DNA of 64,000 nucleotides from Wenzhouxiangella sediminis (GTDB lineage: Bacteria > Pseudomonadota > Gammaproteobacteria > Xanthomonadales > Wenzhouxiangellaceae): assembly GCF_003410055.1 (NCBI RefSeq), contig NZ_QUZK01000037.1:62001-126000 (forward strand). The letters are read 5' to 3'. The first letter of the stretch is position 1. Each line of letters opens with the position of its first letter. The translations under genes were made by a program, and so were the position numbers. Shown here piece after piece: positions 1 through 9,342 of the stretch. Under the pieces are notes generated by a model that worked only from the letters and a program-made list of their open reading frames with translations, did no database searches and was not told where the DNA came from.

Positions 1-241
1 CGGTCATCCAGCCGAGATCCCCGCAAGAGGTCATCGATACCGACATCCGGTGCCCGCCCGGGGTCACGAGGTGGCGAAACGGCGCTTCGCGGTCGATGTC
101 CCGGATAGCCTCGATGATGGCTTCGGCGTACTCATTCAGTCGGCCATGGAACAAGACCGCGCCCTCGGAGAATCGCTCGGCCGAACCCTCCGGCGCAGCG
201 TTGTCAAAAAGTTGACCCGAGAAGGACATGCTTTGACTCAT
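1..241 (-). CDS. alkB: DNA oxidative demethylase AlkB, N-terminal part (cut by window edge)
   Basis: The minus strand is open from an ATG at 241 to the window edge, giving the first 80 residues. It contains PFRHLVTPGG, MSVSMTSCGDLGW, which matches E. coli AlkB (PFRQMVTPGG, MSVAMTNCGHLGW) almost residue for residue. AlkB is a cytoplasmic Fe(II)/2-oxoglutarate dioxygenase that removes alkyl groups from 1-methyladenine and 3-methylcytosine. The HxD and RxxxxxR catalytic residues lie beyond the window. A second in-frame ATG at 229 is an alternative start and another lies at 274; no good ribosome-binding site marks any of them. The gene is divergent from the serine hydrolase and their first codons overlap. 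Confidence 0.85.
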   Translation of the reverse strand, partial: MSQSMSFSGQLFDNAAPEGSAERFSEGAVLFHGRLNEYAEAIIEAIRDIDREAPFRHLVTPGGHRMSVSMTSCGDLGWMT

Positions 242-1268
242 GAATGACGACAGGCACGACTGCAAGCCGAACATCGCCCGGCTTGCCGCCGCAATTCTCA
301 TTGTAGCGCTGTGCGCGGCCGCGCCGCTTCACGCCACTGCGTTCACGCCGGAGCAGCGGCGGGCCATCGTCGAACAGGCCGACGCGCTGCCGCGGCTCTA
401 CAGCCTGCTGGTGCTCCACGAAGGCGAGCCGGTAATCGAGCATGTGCGGACCGGTCCGGACCTCGACTCTCCGGCCAGCCTCAAGTCCCTGTCCAAGACC
501 ATCCTGTCGGCCCTGGCGGGCATCGCCATCGAACGCGGCATCGTCGAGGGGCCCGACCAGCCGCTGGTCGAATTGCTGGGCGATCGGGTGCCCCGGGCGG
601 TCGACCCGCAGGTAGGCGAGATCACCCTGGGCCACGCGCTGGCGCTCCAGACCGGCCTGCGCAGCACCTCGGGGCGCTACTACGGCGCCTGGGTTCAGAG
701 CGAGAACTGGGTCGCCCATGCCCTGACCCGGCCGATGGTCGACGAGCCCGGCGGCGAGATGATCTATTCGACCGGCTCGACGCACCTGGCCGGAGCCGCC
801 CTGGTGGAAGCCAGTGGAAGCTCCCTGCTGAAGCTGGCCCGCGACTGGCTTGGCGAACCCCTCGACTTGCGCATTCCCGACTGGATGCGCGATCCCCAGG
901 GCATTCACTTCGGCGGCAACCAGATGCGCATGAGCCCGCGCGCACTGGCCCGATTCGGCGAAGCCTACCGACTCGGCGGCACCGTAGACGGCAAACGGGT
1001 CGTTCCGGAATCCTGGATCGAGGCGTCCTGGACGCCGAGGGGGCGCTCGCCGTGGAGCAACGATCTCTACGGCTACGGCTGGTTCATCGACCGGCTCTCA
1101 GGCGTGAAGGCCTACTACGGGCGAGGCTATGGCGGCCAGGCGCTGTTCGTCGTCCCGGACGCGGCGCTGACCATCGTGGTGATCTCCGATCCCTCGCCGC
1201 CTTCTTACGGCGGGTATTTCGATCGCATCAAGCGGTTGGCGGCGAGTATTGTCGAGACGGCCGGGTAA
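240..1268 (+). CDS. Secreted serine hydrolase of the beta-lactamase/S12 superfamily
   Basis: A 342-residue protein beginning with a basic stretch and a hydrophobic signal peptide (about residues 12-34, likely cut after HATA). The catalytic SxxK is SLSK at residues 83-86 and a YSTG motif stands where class C enzymes have YxN, the form seen in 6-aminohexanoate-dimer hydrolase-like members. It is therefore probably a periplasmic esterase, amidase or D-aminopeptidase rather than a true beta-lactamase; the substrate cannot be told. The ATG at 240 is the only usable start ahead of the signal peptide. It lies divergent to alkB with no room for a separate promoter region, so the two genes' promoters must lie within each other's coding sequence. 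Confidence 0.8.
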   Translation: MNDDRHDCKPNIARLAAAILIVALCAAAPLHATAFTPEQRRAIVEQADALPRLYSLLVLHEGEPVIEHVRTGPDLDSPASLKSLSKTILSALAGIAIERGIVEGPDQPLVELLGDRVPRAVDPQVGEITLGHALALQTGLRSTSGRYYGAWVQSENWVAHALTRPMVDEPGGEMIYSTGSTHLAGAALVEASGSSLLKLARDWLGEPLDLRIPDWMRDPQGIHFGGNQMRMSPRALARFGEAYRLGGTVDGKRVVPESWIEASWTPRGRSPWSNDLYGYGWFIDRLSGVKAYYGRGYGGQALFVVPDAALTIVVISDPSPPSYGGYFDRIKRLAASIVETAG

Positions 1269-1283
1269 GGCCGCTGGCGCGGC

Positions 1284-2272
<989 letters not shown>

Positions 2273-2280
2273 CGACCCGA

Positions 2281-4704
2281 TCAGGCCGAAGCCTTCTTCT
2301 TCGAGGCCTTCTTTTTCTTCTTCTTCGAGGCCTTTTTCTTGCCGGCCTTCTTCTTTGCGGCTTTCTTCTTCGAGGCCTTCTTCTTGCCCGCCGCCTTCTT
2401 GCTGCCGGCCTTTTTCTTGCCGAATTTGCCGCGGCGGCCCTTGGGCGGCGCCTCGGCGAGCATTTTCTGGCACTCCTCCAGGGTCAGTTTCTCGGGCTCC
2501 TGGTCCTTCGGCACGCTGGCGTTGCGCTTGCCGTCGGTCACGAACGGCCCGTAGCGGCCCTTGAGGACCTGGATGCCCTCGTCGGAAAACTCCTGGATGA
2601 TGCGCTCTTTCATGCGCTGCTTGTGCTCGGCCACCAGCTCCAGGGCCTGCTCGAGGGTGATGTCGTGGGGATCGTGTTCCTTGAGCGAGACGAAGTTGCG
2701 CTGGCCGTATCTCACGTAGGGACCGAAGCGGCCGATGTTGGCCTGCACCGGTTCGCCTTCGGGCGTCTCGCCGAGGTTGCGCGGAAGCTTGAACAGCTCC
2801 AGCGCTTCGGCGAGGGTGATCTTGTCCATCTTCTGGCCGGGTCGCAAGCCGGCGAACTGCGGCTTTTCCTCGTCCTCGGCCGCGCCGATCTGGGCGAATG
2901 GGCCGTAGCGGCCCAGGCGCACGATCACCGGCTTGCCGGTCTTGGGATCGGTGCCGAGCTCACGCGCCTGCTGGGCTTCCTTGCGGCTGACCGTCTCGTC
3001 CTTCTCCTTGACCCGGTCGATGAACGGCTGCCAGAACTCCTCGAGCAGGGGGACCCAGTCGTGCTCGCCGCGCGAGATGGCGTCGAGCTCGTCCTCGAGA
3101 CGGGCGGTAAAGTCGTAGTCGACGTAGCGGTCGAAGTGCTGCGACAGGAACTTGGCCACCACCAGGCCGGTGGAGGTCGGGATGAAGCGGCGATTGTCGA
3201 GCTCGACGTACTCGCGATCCTTGAGCGTCTGAATGATCGAGGCATAGGTTGAAGGTCGGCCAATGCCGTACTCTTCCAGCGCCTTGACCAGACTGGCTTC
3301 GGAGTAGCGCGGCGGCGGCTCCGTGAAATGCTGTTCGGGCCGAATCGCGATCAGAGGGATCTCGTCGCCCTCGTTGATCTCGGGCAGGCGCGTGTCCTGC
3401 TCGGCGCGGGAATCGCGGTAGACCTTCAGGAAGCCCGGTTCGATCAGGGTCGAGCCCGAAGCGCGGAAGGTGGTGTCGCCGACGTCGAATTCGGCGCTGA
3501 CCGTGTCGTAGACGGCCGGAATCATCTGGCTGGCCACCGCCCGGTTCCAGATCAGCTCGTAGAGGCGATACTGGTCGTCGCTGAGGTGATTCCTGAGCTT
3601 GATCGGTGTGAGCTTCGCCGAGGTTGGCCGGATGGCCTCATGGGCCTCCTGCGCGTTCTTCGACTTCGACTGGTAGAAGTTCGGCTTTTCCGGGGCCAGA
3701 TTCTTTCCGAATTCGGAAGCGATGGTCTGGCGGATCTCGTTGATCGCCTCGCCGGCCAGCGAGACCGAGTCGGTTCGCATGTAGGTGATCAGGCCCTGGT
3801 TGCCGCTGCCGGTGTCGATGCCCTCGTAGAGCTGCTGGGCGATGCGCATGGTGCGCTGCGTGGTGAAGCGCAGGCGCCGAGCGGCTTCCTGCTGCAGCGT
3901 GGAGGTGATGAACGGCGGCTGCGGGCGGCGCCGGCGCTGGCTCTTCTTGACCCGCGCGACCTTGAAGCGCCCGCTGGCGGCTTCCTCGATCTGTTGTTTG
4001 AGTTCTGTGGCCCGGGTCTCGTTGTTGATGTCGAACTGCTCGAGTTTGTTGCCGTCGAGCTTGACCAGGTTGGCACCGAAGGCGTCGTCCTCGTTCTCGC
4101 CCAGGTCGGCCTCGATGGTCCAGTACTCCTGCGGGTCGAACTTCTCGATCTCTTCCTCGCGCTCGACGATCATGCGCAGCGCGGGCGACTGAACCCGACC
4201 GGCCGACAGGCCCCGGCGCACCTTCTTCCACAGCAGCGGCGAGAGATTGAAGCCCACCAGGTAGTCCAGGGCCCGGCGCGCCTGCTGGGCGTCGACCAGG
4301 GAATCGGCGAGATCGCGCGGCTCCTCGAGCGCCTTCTTGATGGCCCGTTCGGTAATCTCGGAGAACACCACGCGCTTGACGGGTTTGCCGGAGTTGACGC
4401 CGCGTTCCTTGAGGATCTCGGCAATATGCCAGGAGATCGCCTCACCCTCGCGGTCGAGGTCGGTCGCGAGATAGACCGCGTCGGCCTTCCTGGCCTCGGC
4501 GACGATCTTGTCGACGTGCTTCTTGTTGCGCTCGATGATGTCGTAGCGCATGGCGAAGCCGTGTTCCGGGTCGACCGCGCCCTCCTTGGGCACCAGGTCG
4601 CGCACGTGCCCGTAGGAGGCCAGTACCATGAAGTCGGGCCCCAGGTACTTGTTGATGGTGGTCGCCTTGGCCGGCGATTCGACAATCAGCAGATTTTTTG
4701 ACAT
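2281..4704 (-). CDS. topA: DNA topoisomerase I with a lysine-rich C-terminal tail
   Basis: An 807-residue type IA topoisomerase that relaxes negative supercoils. The TOPRIM domain is at the N-terminus (E9; TDLDREGEA at 81-89) and the catalytic tyrosine is Y308 in LITYMRTDSVSL. The C-terminal part has three repeats of the GRYGPF type in place of the four-cysteine zinc ribbons of the E. coli enzyme, and ends in about 55 residues made almost only of Lys, Ala, Ser and Gly. The tail is encoded by a low-complexity CTTCTT-rich stretch (2281-2430). The gene follows smg and dprA on the same strand, a known gammaproteobacterial neighbourhood. Confidence 0.97.
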   Translation of the reverse strand: MSKNLLIVESPAKATTINKYLGPDFMVLASYGHVRDLVPKEGAVDPEHGFAMRYDIIERNKKHVDKIVAEARKADAVYLATDLDREGEAISWHIAEILKERGVNSGKPVKRVVFSEITERAIKKALEEPRDLADSLVDAQQARRALDYLVGFNLSPLLWKKVRRGLSAGRVQSPALRMIVEREEEIEKFDPQEYWTIEADLGENEDDAFGANLVKLDGNKLEQFDINNETRATELKQQIEEAASGRFKVARVKKSQRRRRPQPPFITSTLQQEAARRLRFTTQRTMRIAQQLYEGIDTGSGNQGLITYMRTDSVSLAGEAINEIRQTIASEFGKNLAPEKPNFYQSKSKNAQEAHEAIRPTSAKLTPIKLRNHLSDDQYRLYELIWNRAVASQMIPAVYDTVSAEFDVGDTTFRASGSTLIEPGFLKVYRDSRAEQDTRLPEINEGDEIPLIAIRPEQHFTEPPPRYSEASLVKALEEYGIGRPSTYASIIQTLKDREYVELDNRRFIPTSTGLVVAKFLSQHFDRYVDYDFTARLEDELDAISRGEHDWVPLLEEFWQPFIDRVKEKDETVSRKEAQQARELGTDPKTGKPVIVRLGRYGPFAQIGAAEDEEKPQFAGLRPGQKMDKITLAEALELFKLPRNLGETPEGEPVQANIGRFGPYVRYGQRNFVSLKEHDPHDITLEQALELVAEHKQRMKERIIQEFSDEGIQVLKGRYGPFVTDGKRNASVPKDQEPEKLTLEECQKMLAEAPPKGRRGKFGKKKAGSKKAAGKKKASKKKAAKKKAGKKKASKKKKKKASKKKASA

Positions 4705-4757
4705 GCAAGCTTGTCTGGTTGTGCTGCGGGCACGAGTGCTAACGGCAGCAGCGTGAT

Positions 4758-4774
4758 GGCGAAGCGTCTTCGCC
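4758..4774. repeat. Perfect hairpin between smg and topA
   Basis: GGCGAAG-CGT-CTTCGCC, a 7-bp stem with a three-base loop. It is not followed by a T run on either strand, so it is not a typical intrinsic terminator. Confidence 0.5.
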
Positions 4775-4780
4775 GCAGGG

Positions 4781-4872
4781 TTTCGTGAATCGTAAACCGT
4801 GAATCGTCAATGAGCGAACCGCGCCCTCACAGTACCTTTCCATTCACGATTCACGATTTGCCATTTACGAAA
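4781..4872. repeat. Long imperfect inverted repeat in the smg-topA gap
   Basis: Arms 4781-4812 and 4841-4872 (32 bases each) pair at 27 of 32 positions around a 28-base centre. The arms are themselves built from repeats of CGTGAATCGT. It fills most of the gap between smg and topA and may be a REP-like dispersed element, or a structure affecting read-through into topA. Confidence 0.7.
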
Positions 4873-4928
4873 GGCTTAACGAAGGCAATTCGTCAGGGGA
4901 GATTCTCCGGCCTTTCCGGCCGGCACCC

Positions 4929-5405
4929 TCAATGCCGGTATTCTCCCTCCTCGTCGAACATGAGGTCTTCCATCCAGGCGTAATTCGCTTCCTGGCCGGG
5001 CTGGTTGAACAGAACCATCAGGATCACCCACTTGACGTCTTCGAGGCTGATGTCCTCGGTCTCCAGTGCGGCGAGCCGGTCGATCACCATTTCCCGCCGC
5101 AGCGGGTCGAGCACCCCGACATTCTCAAGGTACAGGATGAACCCGCGGGCGTTGACGTCCAGTCGCCGGCTCTCGTCATCCGTGAACACACGAATGGGAT
5201 TGCTCTCGTGGCCGCCGAGCTCCGGCAGCTTGCGCTGCTCGGCCAGCCCGTCGAGCCAGTTGAACGCGCGATCGATCTCGCCGCTGGAAAAGCCGGCTTC
5301 CTCGAGGCTCTCGCTGAGCGACTCGCGGTCGGGCTCCTCTTCCGGTTCGTCGTAGATGTAGTTCTCGAACAGGTACATCAGCAGGTCGAGCACGTTTTCC
5401 TTCAT
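4929..5405 (-). CDS. smg: Smg family protein (DUF494)
   Basis: A 158-residue acidic protein whose opening MKENVLDLLMYLFENYI and overall length are typical of the Smg/DUF494 family, which is found beside dprA in many gammaproteobacteria. The function is not established. A good ribosome-binding site (AAGGA) stands eight bases or so before the ATG, and the start lies 12 bases after the dprA stop, so the two are translated from one message. Confidence 0.9.
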   Translation of the reverse strand: MKENVLDLLMYLFENYIYDEPEEEPDRESLSESLEEAGFSSGEIDRAFNWLDGLAEQRKLPELGGHESNPIRVFTDDESRRLDVNARGFILYLENVGVLDPLRREMVIDRLAALETEDISLEDVKWVILMVLFNQPGQEANYAWMEDLMFDEEGEYRH

Positions 5406-5417
5406 TCAGTTCCTTCC

Positions 5418-6566
5418 TCAGGCGTTGCGACTGTAGCGTCCTCCGGCGTGAGCGCTGACCTTCCCGTCCAGTTCCAGCATCAGCAACATCGAGGATACCG
5501 CCGCGGGCGTCAATTGTGAACGCTCGATGATCCGGTCGAACGGGGTGGGGTCGAATCCGACCGCTTGGAGCAGTTGCTCGTATTCGGGGTCACTCTCCAT
5601 ATGCGGTGATTCGCCCGATTCCTCAAGTCCGGCCGGCGAACCCGTCGGCCGGGGCTCGAGCAGATTCTCTATTTCGCCTGCCAGTTCGCGCGCCAGCGGG
5701 GCCAGATCCTCGACCACCTCGCCGGCGGTTTCGACCAGCCGGGCCCCGTCCCGGATCAGCCGATGGCAGCCGCGGGAGAGGGGATTGTGCACCGAGCCCG
5801 GGATCGCGAAGACTTCCCGCCCCTGCTCGTTGGCCAGTCGGGCGGTGATCAGCGAACCGCTCTTGATCCCGGCTTCGACCACGAGGACGCCCAGGCTCAT
5901 TCCCGAGATGATGCGGTTGCGTGCGGGGAAATTGCCCTTGAGCGGGCCGATCCCCGGCGGAAACTGGCTCACCAGCGCCCCCGAGCGCGCGATGCGGCCG
6001 GCCAGGTCGCGATGGCGGGCGGGGTAGACCTGGTCCAGGCCGGTGCCCGCCACGGCGATCGTGGCGCCGCCGGCGTCCAGGCAACCGGCGTGCGCCATGC
6101 CGTCGACGCCTTCGGCCAGGCCGCTGGTGATCACGAACCCGGCGCGGGCCAGGGTCTTGGCGAACGAACGGGCGTGATCCAGGCCGCCGCTGGTCGCGTT
6201 GCGGCTACCCACGATGGCGATCTGTGGAGCGACCAGTGTGTCGGGTTCGCCTGCCACGAACAGGGCGACGGGGGCATCGGGAATGCGCTTGAGCAGTGGC
6301 GGGTAGAGCGCGTCGTCGCGGGTGATCAGCCAGCGACGCTCACCCGAAAGCCACTCCAGGCAGCGCGCCAGCCGCTCCTCGTCGGGCCGACGCAGTTGCT
6401 CGATGTGCCGGTCCGAAAGCCCGCAATTGCGCAGCGTTCGATCGTCGGCGCCGTGCCATTCGATGGGGCTGGCGAAGCGTTCCTCGAGGCCCGCGATGCG
6501 TTTCGGGCCGAGCCCGTCAACGAGGACGAGGCTCAGCCACTCCCGGGCTTGCTCCGGAGCGGGCAC
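5418..6566 (-). CDS. dprA: DNA-processing protein DprA
   Basis: The 382-residue protein has the DprA Rossmann fold (IAIVGSRNATSGG, SGLAEGVDGMAHAG, PLKGNFPARNRIISG, KSGSLITARLA) and a C-terminal winged-helix segment. DprA binds single-stranded DNA and loads RecA during natural transformation. The frame stays open well upstream to 6749, but that stretch overlaps the LysM gene and reads as shadow sequence. I chose the GTG at 6566, 11 bases past the LysM stop, because it gives the usual family length (E. coli about 374 residues) and starts just ahead of the conserved region. Confidence 0.93.
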   Translation of the reverse strand: MPAPEQAREWLSLVLVDGLGPKRIAGLEERFASPIEWHGADDRTLRNCGLSDRHIEQLRRPDEERLARCLEWLSGERRWLITRDDALYPPLLKRIPDAPVALFVAGEPDTLVAPQIAIVGSRNATSGGLDHARSFAKTLARAGFVITSGLAEGVDGMAHAGCLDAGGATIAVAGTGLDQVYPARHRDLAGRIARSGALVSQFPPGIGPLKGNFPARNRIISGMSLGVLVVEAGIKSGSLITARLANEQGREVFAIPGSVHNPLSRGCHRLIRDGARLVETAGEVVEDLAPLARELAGEIENLLEPRPTGSPAGLEESGESPHMESDPEYEQLLQAVGFDPTPFDRIIERSQLTPAAVSSMLLMLELDGKVSAHAGGRYSRNA

Positions 6567-6576
6567 GGCCCGCCGG

Positions 6577-7767
6577 TCAGAGGCTTCGGTCGGGGTGCGC
6601 GAGGACGTCGTCGACCTGGATGGTGTTACCGCTGCCCTCGAGTACGATGGCATAGCTGACGTGCTCGAACGGGCGGAAGACCATGATCCGGCCGGCGAAT
6701 TCGTCGGGCAGGTCCACGTAGCGCTTTTCCGGCTCGCGGAAAGCGGCACGACTCATCAGCGGGTAGCGCTCGTCGCGAATGGTCTCGCCGGGCCGGAACG
6801 CCGAGAAGGTATGGCCGGCCTGAATACCCTGCGCCGTGCCGAGATTGATCGCCACGACCTGGTAGTGACCCGCGCCGTAGCTGCTGCCGGTGATCGCGAT
6901 CACGCGGCCGTCCTCGGGGATCTCGTCCAAAGCCCGCGGGTGGAAGGAGGCGTCGTAGACGTGATCGTGGACGGGCAGGACGAAGTCGCCCTCCATGGTT
7001 TCGCGGCGTCCGGAAAGGATTTCGACGATGGCCGGATCACCGGTCCTGACCACGCGGCCGCGCGCGGTTTCCCACAGCTCGTACCCGATCACCGGGTAGT
7101 TGTAGCGGTCGATCTGGCCGATGGTCGACTTCCACAGGGCACTGGCCGGGCGCAGTTCGGCGCGCACCTGGCCCTCTCGTTCGATCATCTTCTTGTTGAT
7201 GCGCGCGTCGCTGTTCGGGTTGGCGCTTCGATCCTCGAACATGTAGTTGACCCGGGCCAGGACAACCTCGTCGCCGGTTTGGGCGCCGTCGAGGCCGCGC
7301 ACGTAGGTGCGGTCGCCCGGGCCCGCGAGCACGCGCTGTTCGTTGTTGGCGATGACGTAGGGCAGTTGCTCGTACTCTTCGGCCGAGACGATGCGCGGCG
7401 CGTCCAGGAAGGTCTCCACGGCATCGAGCGGAATGGTCGAAATCGGACCGTCGATCGCTTCGCGTCTTACGTCGGGCGAGAGACGGCGTACCGAATCGTT
7501 GACCATCAGGCGTGGTTCGCCGTCGATGAAGACCAGCGAAATCACGTCGCCCGGATAGATCAGGTGCGGATTCTCGATTTGCGGGTTGGCGTCCCAGATC
7601 GCCGGCCATTGCCACGGCCGGGTCAGGAAACGACCAGCGATGTCCCAGAGCGTGTCCCCCTCCTGCACGACATACTCACGCGGATGATCCTCGCGCAGTT
7701 CCACGTCCTGAGCCTGTACAGTGAACGCCGCCAGTACAATAGCGGTCAGAAATACTAAGCGTTTCAC
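6577..7767 (-). CDS. Exported LysM-domain protein
   Basis: A 396-residue protein with a signal peptide (KRLVFLTAIVLAAFTVQAQ) followed by one LysM peptidoglycan-binding domain (EYVVQEGDTLWDIAGRFL ... NPHLIYPGDVI, about residues 30-78). The rest has no catalytic motif I recognise. LysM proteins of this type sit between dprA and def in many gammaproteobacteria and are assumed to act in the periplasm on or near the cell wall. The GTG at 7767 is the best start: a strong GGAGGGA (7776-7782 on the minus strand) sits eight bases upstream. It is divergent from def. Confidence 0.9.
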   Translation of the reverse strand: MKRLVFLTAIVLAAFTVQAQDVELREDHPREYVVQEGDTLWDIAGRFLTRPWQWPAIWDANPQIENPHLIYPGDVISLVFIDGEPRLMVNDSVRRLSPDVRREAIDGPISTIPLDAVETFLDAPRIVSAEEYEQLPYVIANNEQRVLAGPGDRTYVRGLDGAQTGDEVVLARVNYMFEDRSANPNSDARINKKMIEREGQVRAELRPASALWKSTIGQIDRYNYPVIGYELWETARGRVVRTGDPAIVEILSGRRETMEGDFVLPVHDHVYDASFHPRALDEIPEDGRVIAITGSSYGAGHYQVVAINLGTAQGIQAGHTFSAFRPGETIRDERYPLMSRAAFREPEKRYVDLPDEFAGRIMVFRPFEHVSYAIVLEGSGNTIQVDDVLAHPDRSL

Positions 7768-7869
7768 GGAGCGACTCCCTCCAGCAATGCCCACAGGCTT
7801 GATTTTTCGCAGACTATCATAAACATTACCATTGCAAAACGCACGTTTAAGCGGTTTTCTTAAATTCTC

Positions 7870-8385
7870 ATGTCAAAACTCAAGATTCTCGAATATCCCG
7901 ATCCGCGCCTCCGGCACGTCGCCCGGCCTGTGGATTCCGTAGGCGAGCGCGAGCGCAAGCTGGCCGAAGACATGCTCGAGACCATGTACGACGCCCGCGG
8001 AATCGGGCTGGCCGCCACGCAGGTGGCCGAGGACATCCGCGTCGTCGTCATGGATCTCAGCGAGGAGCGGAACGAGCCGCGGGTGTTCATCAACCCGGAG
8101 ATCATCGACCGAAGCGGGAGCCAGTCCTACGAGGAGGGCTGCCTGTCGGTGCCGGGCTTCTACGCCGAGGTCACGCGTGCCGACAAGGTGAGTGTCCGCG
8201 CCCTCGACATCGACGGCAAGCCCTACGAGCTCGACGCCGACGGCCTGCTGGCGGTGTGCATCCAGCACGAGATCGATCATCTCGACGGCAAGATGTTCAT
8301 CGACTACCTCTCGCCGCTCAAGCGCCGCATGATCGGCAAGAAGCTGCGCAAGCAGCAGAACAGCCGCGAAAAAGCCACGGCTTGA
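7870..8385 (+). CDS. def: Peptide deformylase
   Basis: All three deformylase motifs are present in 171 residues: [16 protein letters not shown] (metal Cys) and HEIDHLDG (two metal His and the catalytic Glu). It removes the formyl group from the N-terminal methionine of new proteins. It heads a plus-strand series with fmt (15-bp gap), rsmB, a DUF4390 gene, an NtrY/X-like pair and trkAH. No clear Shine-Dalgarno sequence precedes the ATG, which follows an A+T-rich stretch. Confidence 0.97.
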   Translation: MSKLKILEYPDPRLRHVARPVDSVGERERKLAEDMLETMYDARGIGLAATQVAEDIRVVVMDLSEERNEPRVFINPEIIDRSGSQSYEEGCLSVPGFYAEVTRADKVSVRALDIDGKPYELDADGLLAVCIQHEIDHLDGKMFIDYLSPLKRRMIGKKLRKQQNSREKATA

Positions 8386-8400
8386 CCGGCCGGAGCGGAT

Positions 8401-9318
8401 ATGCGAATCGTTTTTGCCGGCACGCCGGCGTTCGCGGTGCCGGCGTTGCGGGCGCTGGTCGAAGACCCGAAACGGCGCCCGGTGGCCGTGCTCACGCAGC
8501 CCGACCGCGGCGCCGGTCGCGGGCGCCAGGTGCGTTTCGGGCCGGTCAAGCAGCTGGCCGTCGATGCCGGAATCGACGTGCTGCAACCGCGCTCCCTGAA
8601 GAATGAAGAAGCTCAGGCCGAGCTGGCCGGGTACCGACCCGACCTGCTGGTGACCGCCGCCTACGGCCTGCTCCTCCCACCCGATGTGCTCGAGATGCCG
8701 GCTCACGGTTGCTGGAACCTCCATGCCTCCCTGCTGCCGCGCTGGCGCGGCGCGAGCCCCATCAATCAGGCGATTCTCGCCGGCGACGAGGAGACGGGCA
8801 TTTCCCTGATGCAGATGGACGCCGGACTCGATACCGGCCCCGTGATCCTTCGGCGCGCCACGTCGATCGGACCCGAAGAGACGGCCGGGGAACTGCACGA
8901 CCGGCTGGCAGAGATGGCCGGGGAGATTCTGGTCGAAGGCCTGGATTGCCTTGACGACGGCAGCCTGCCGACCGCCCGGTCGCAGGACGAGGCTCTGGCC
9001 ACCCATGCGCCGCTGATCGACAAGGGCGATGCACGGCTCGACTGGAACCGTCCGGCCGAAGAACTCGCCCGGATGGTTCGCGCCTACCACCCCTGGCCGA
9101 TCGCTTTCGGCGAGATCGAGGGCAATACCTGGCGGATTCACCGCGCCCGGGCCGGAGAGGGCAGCGCTCCCCCCGGCGAAGTGCTGGACGATCGCGCCCC
9201 GGAGGTGCTGGCCGTGGGCTGCGGCCGGGGCGTGCTCGAGATTCTCGAGCTGCAGGGACCCGGCCGCAAGCCGGTGGGCGCACGCGATTGGTTCAATGCG
9301 CGGCGCGGCCGGCGCTAG
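8401..9318 (+). CDS. fmt: Methionyl-tRNA formyltransferase
   Basis: A 305-residue protein with the Fmt core: FAGTPAFAVPAL at the start, NLHASLLPRWRGASPI (the catalytic Asn and His) and MQMDAGLDTGPV (the catalytic Asp). It formylates initiator methionyl-tRNA from 10-formyltetrahydrofolate. The C-terminal OB-fold part is also present, ending in the KPVGARDWFN segment common in the family. GGAG lies five bases before the ATG. It forms the usual pair with def. Confidence 0.96.
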   Translation: MRIVFAGTPAFAVPALRALVEDPKRRPVAVLTQPDRGAGRGRQVRFGPVKQLAVDAGIDVLQPRSLKNEEAQAELAGYRPDLLVTAAYGLLLPPDVLEMPAHGCWNLHASLLPRWRGASPINQAILAGDEETGISLMQMDAGLDTGPVILRRATSIGPEETAGELHDRLAEMAGEILVEGLDCLDDGSLPTARSQDEALATHAPLIDKGDARLDWNRPAEELARMVRAYHPWPIAFGEIEGNTWRIHRARAGEGSAPPGEVLDDRAPEVLAVGCGRGVLEILELQGPGRKPVGARDWFNARRGRR

Positions 9319-9342
9319 GCCGGCTGCCGGGACGGTGCGTTC

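Noticed and set aside
50-247. A 65-codon plus-strand frame at the window start
   Set aside because: It is antisense to the alkB 5' end, whose identity is clear from conserved residues.
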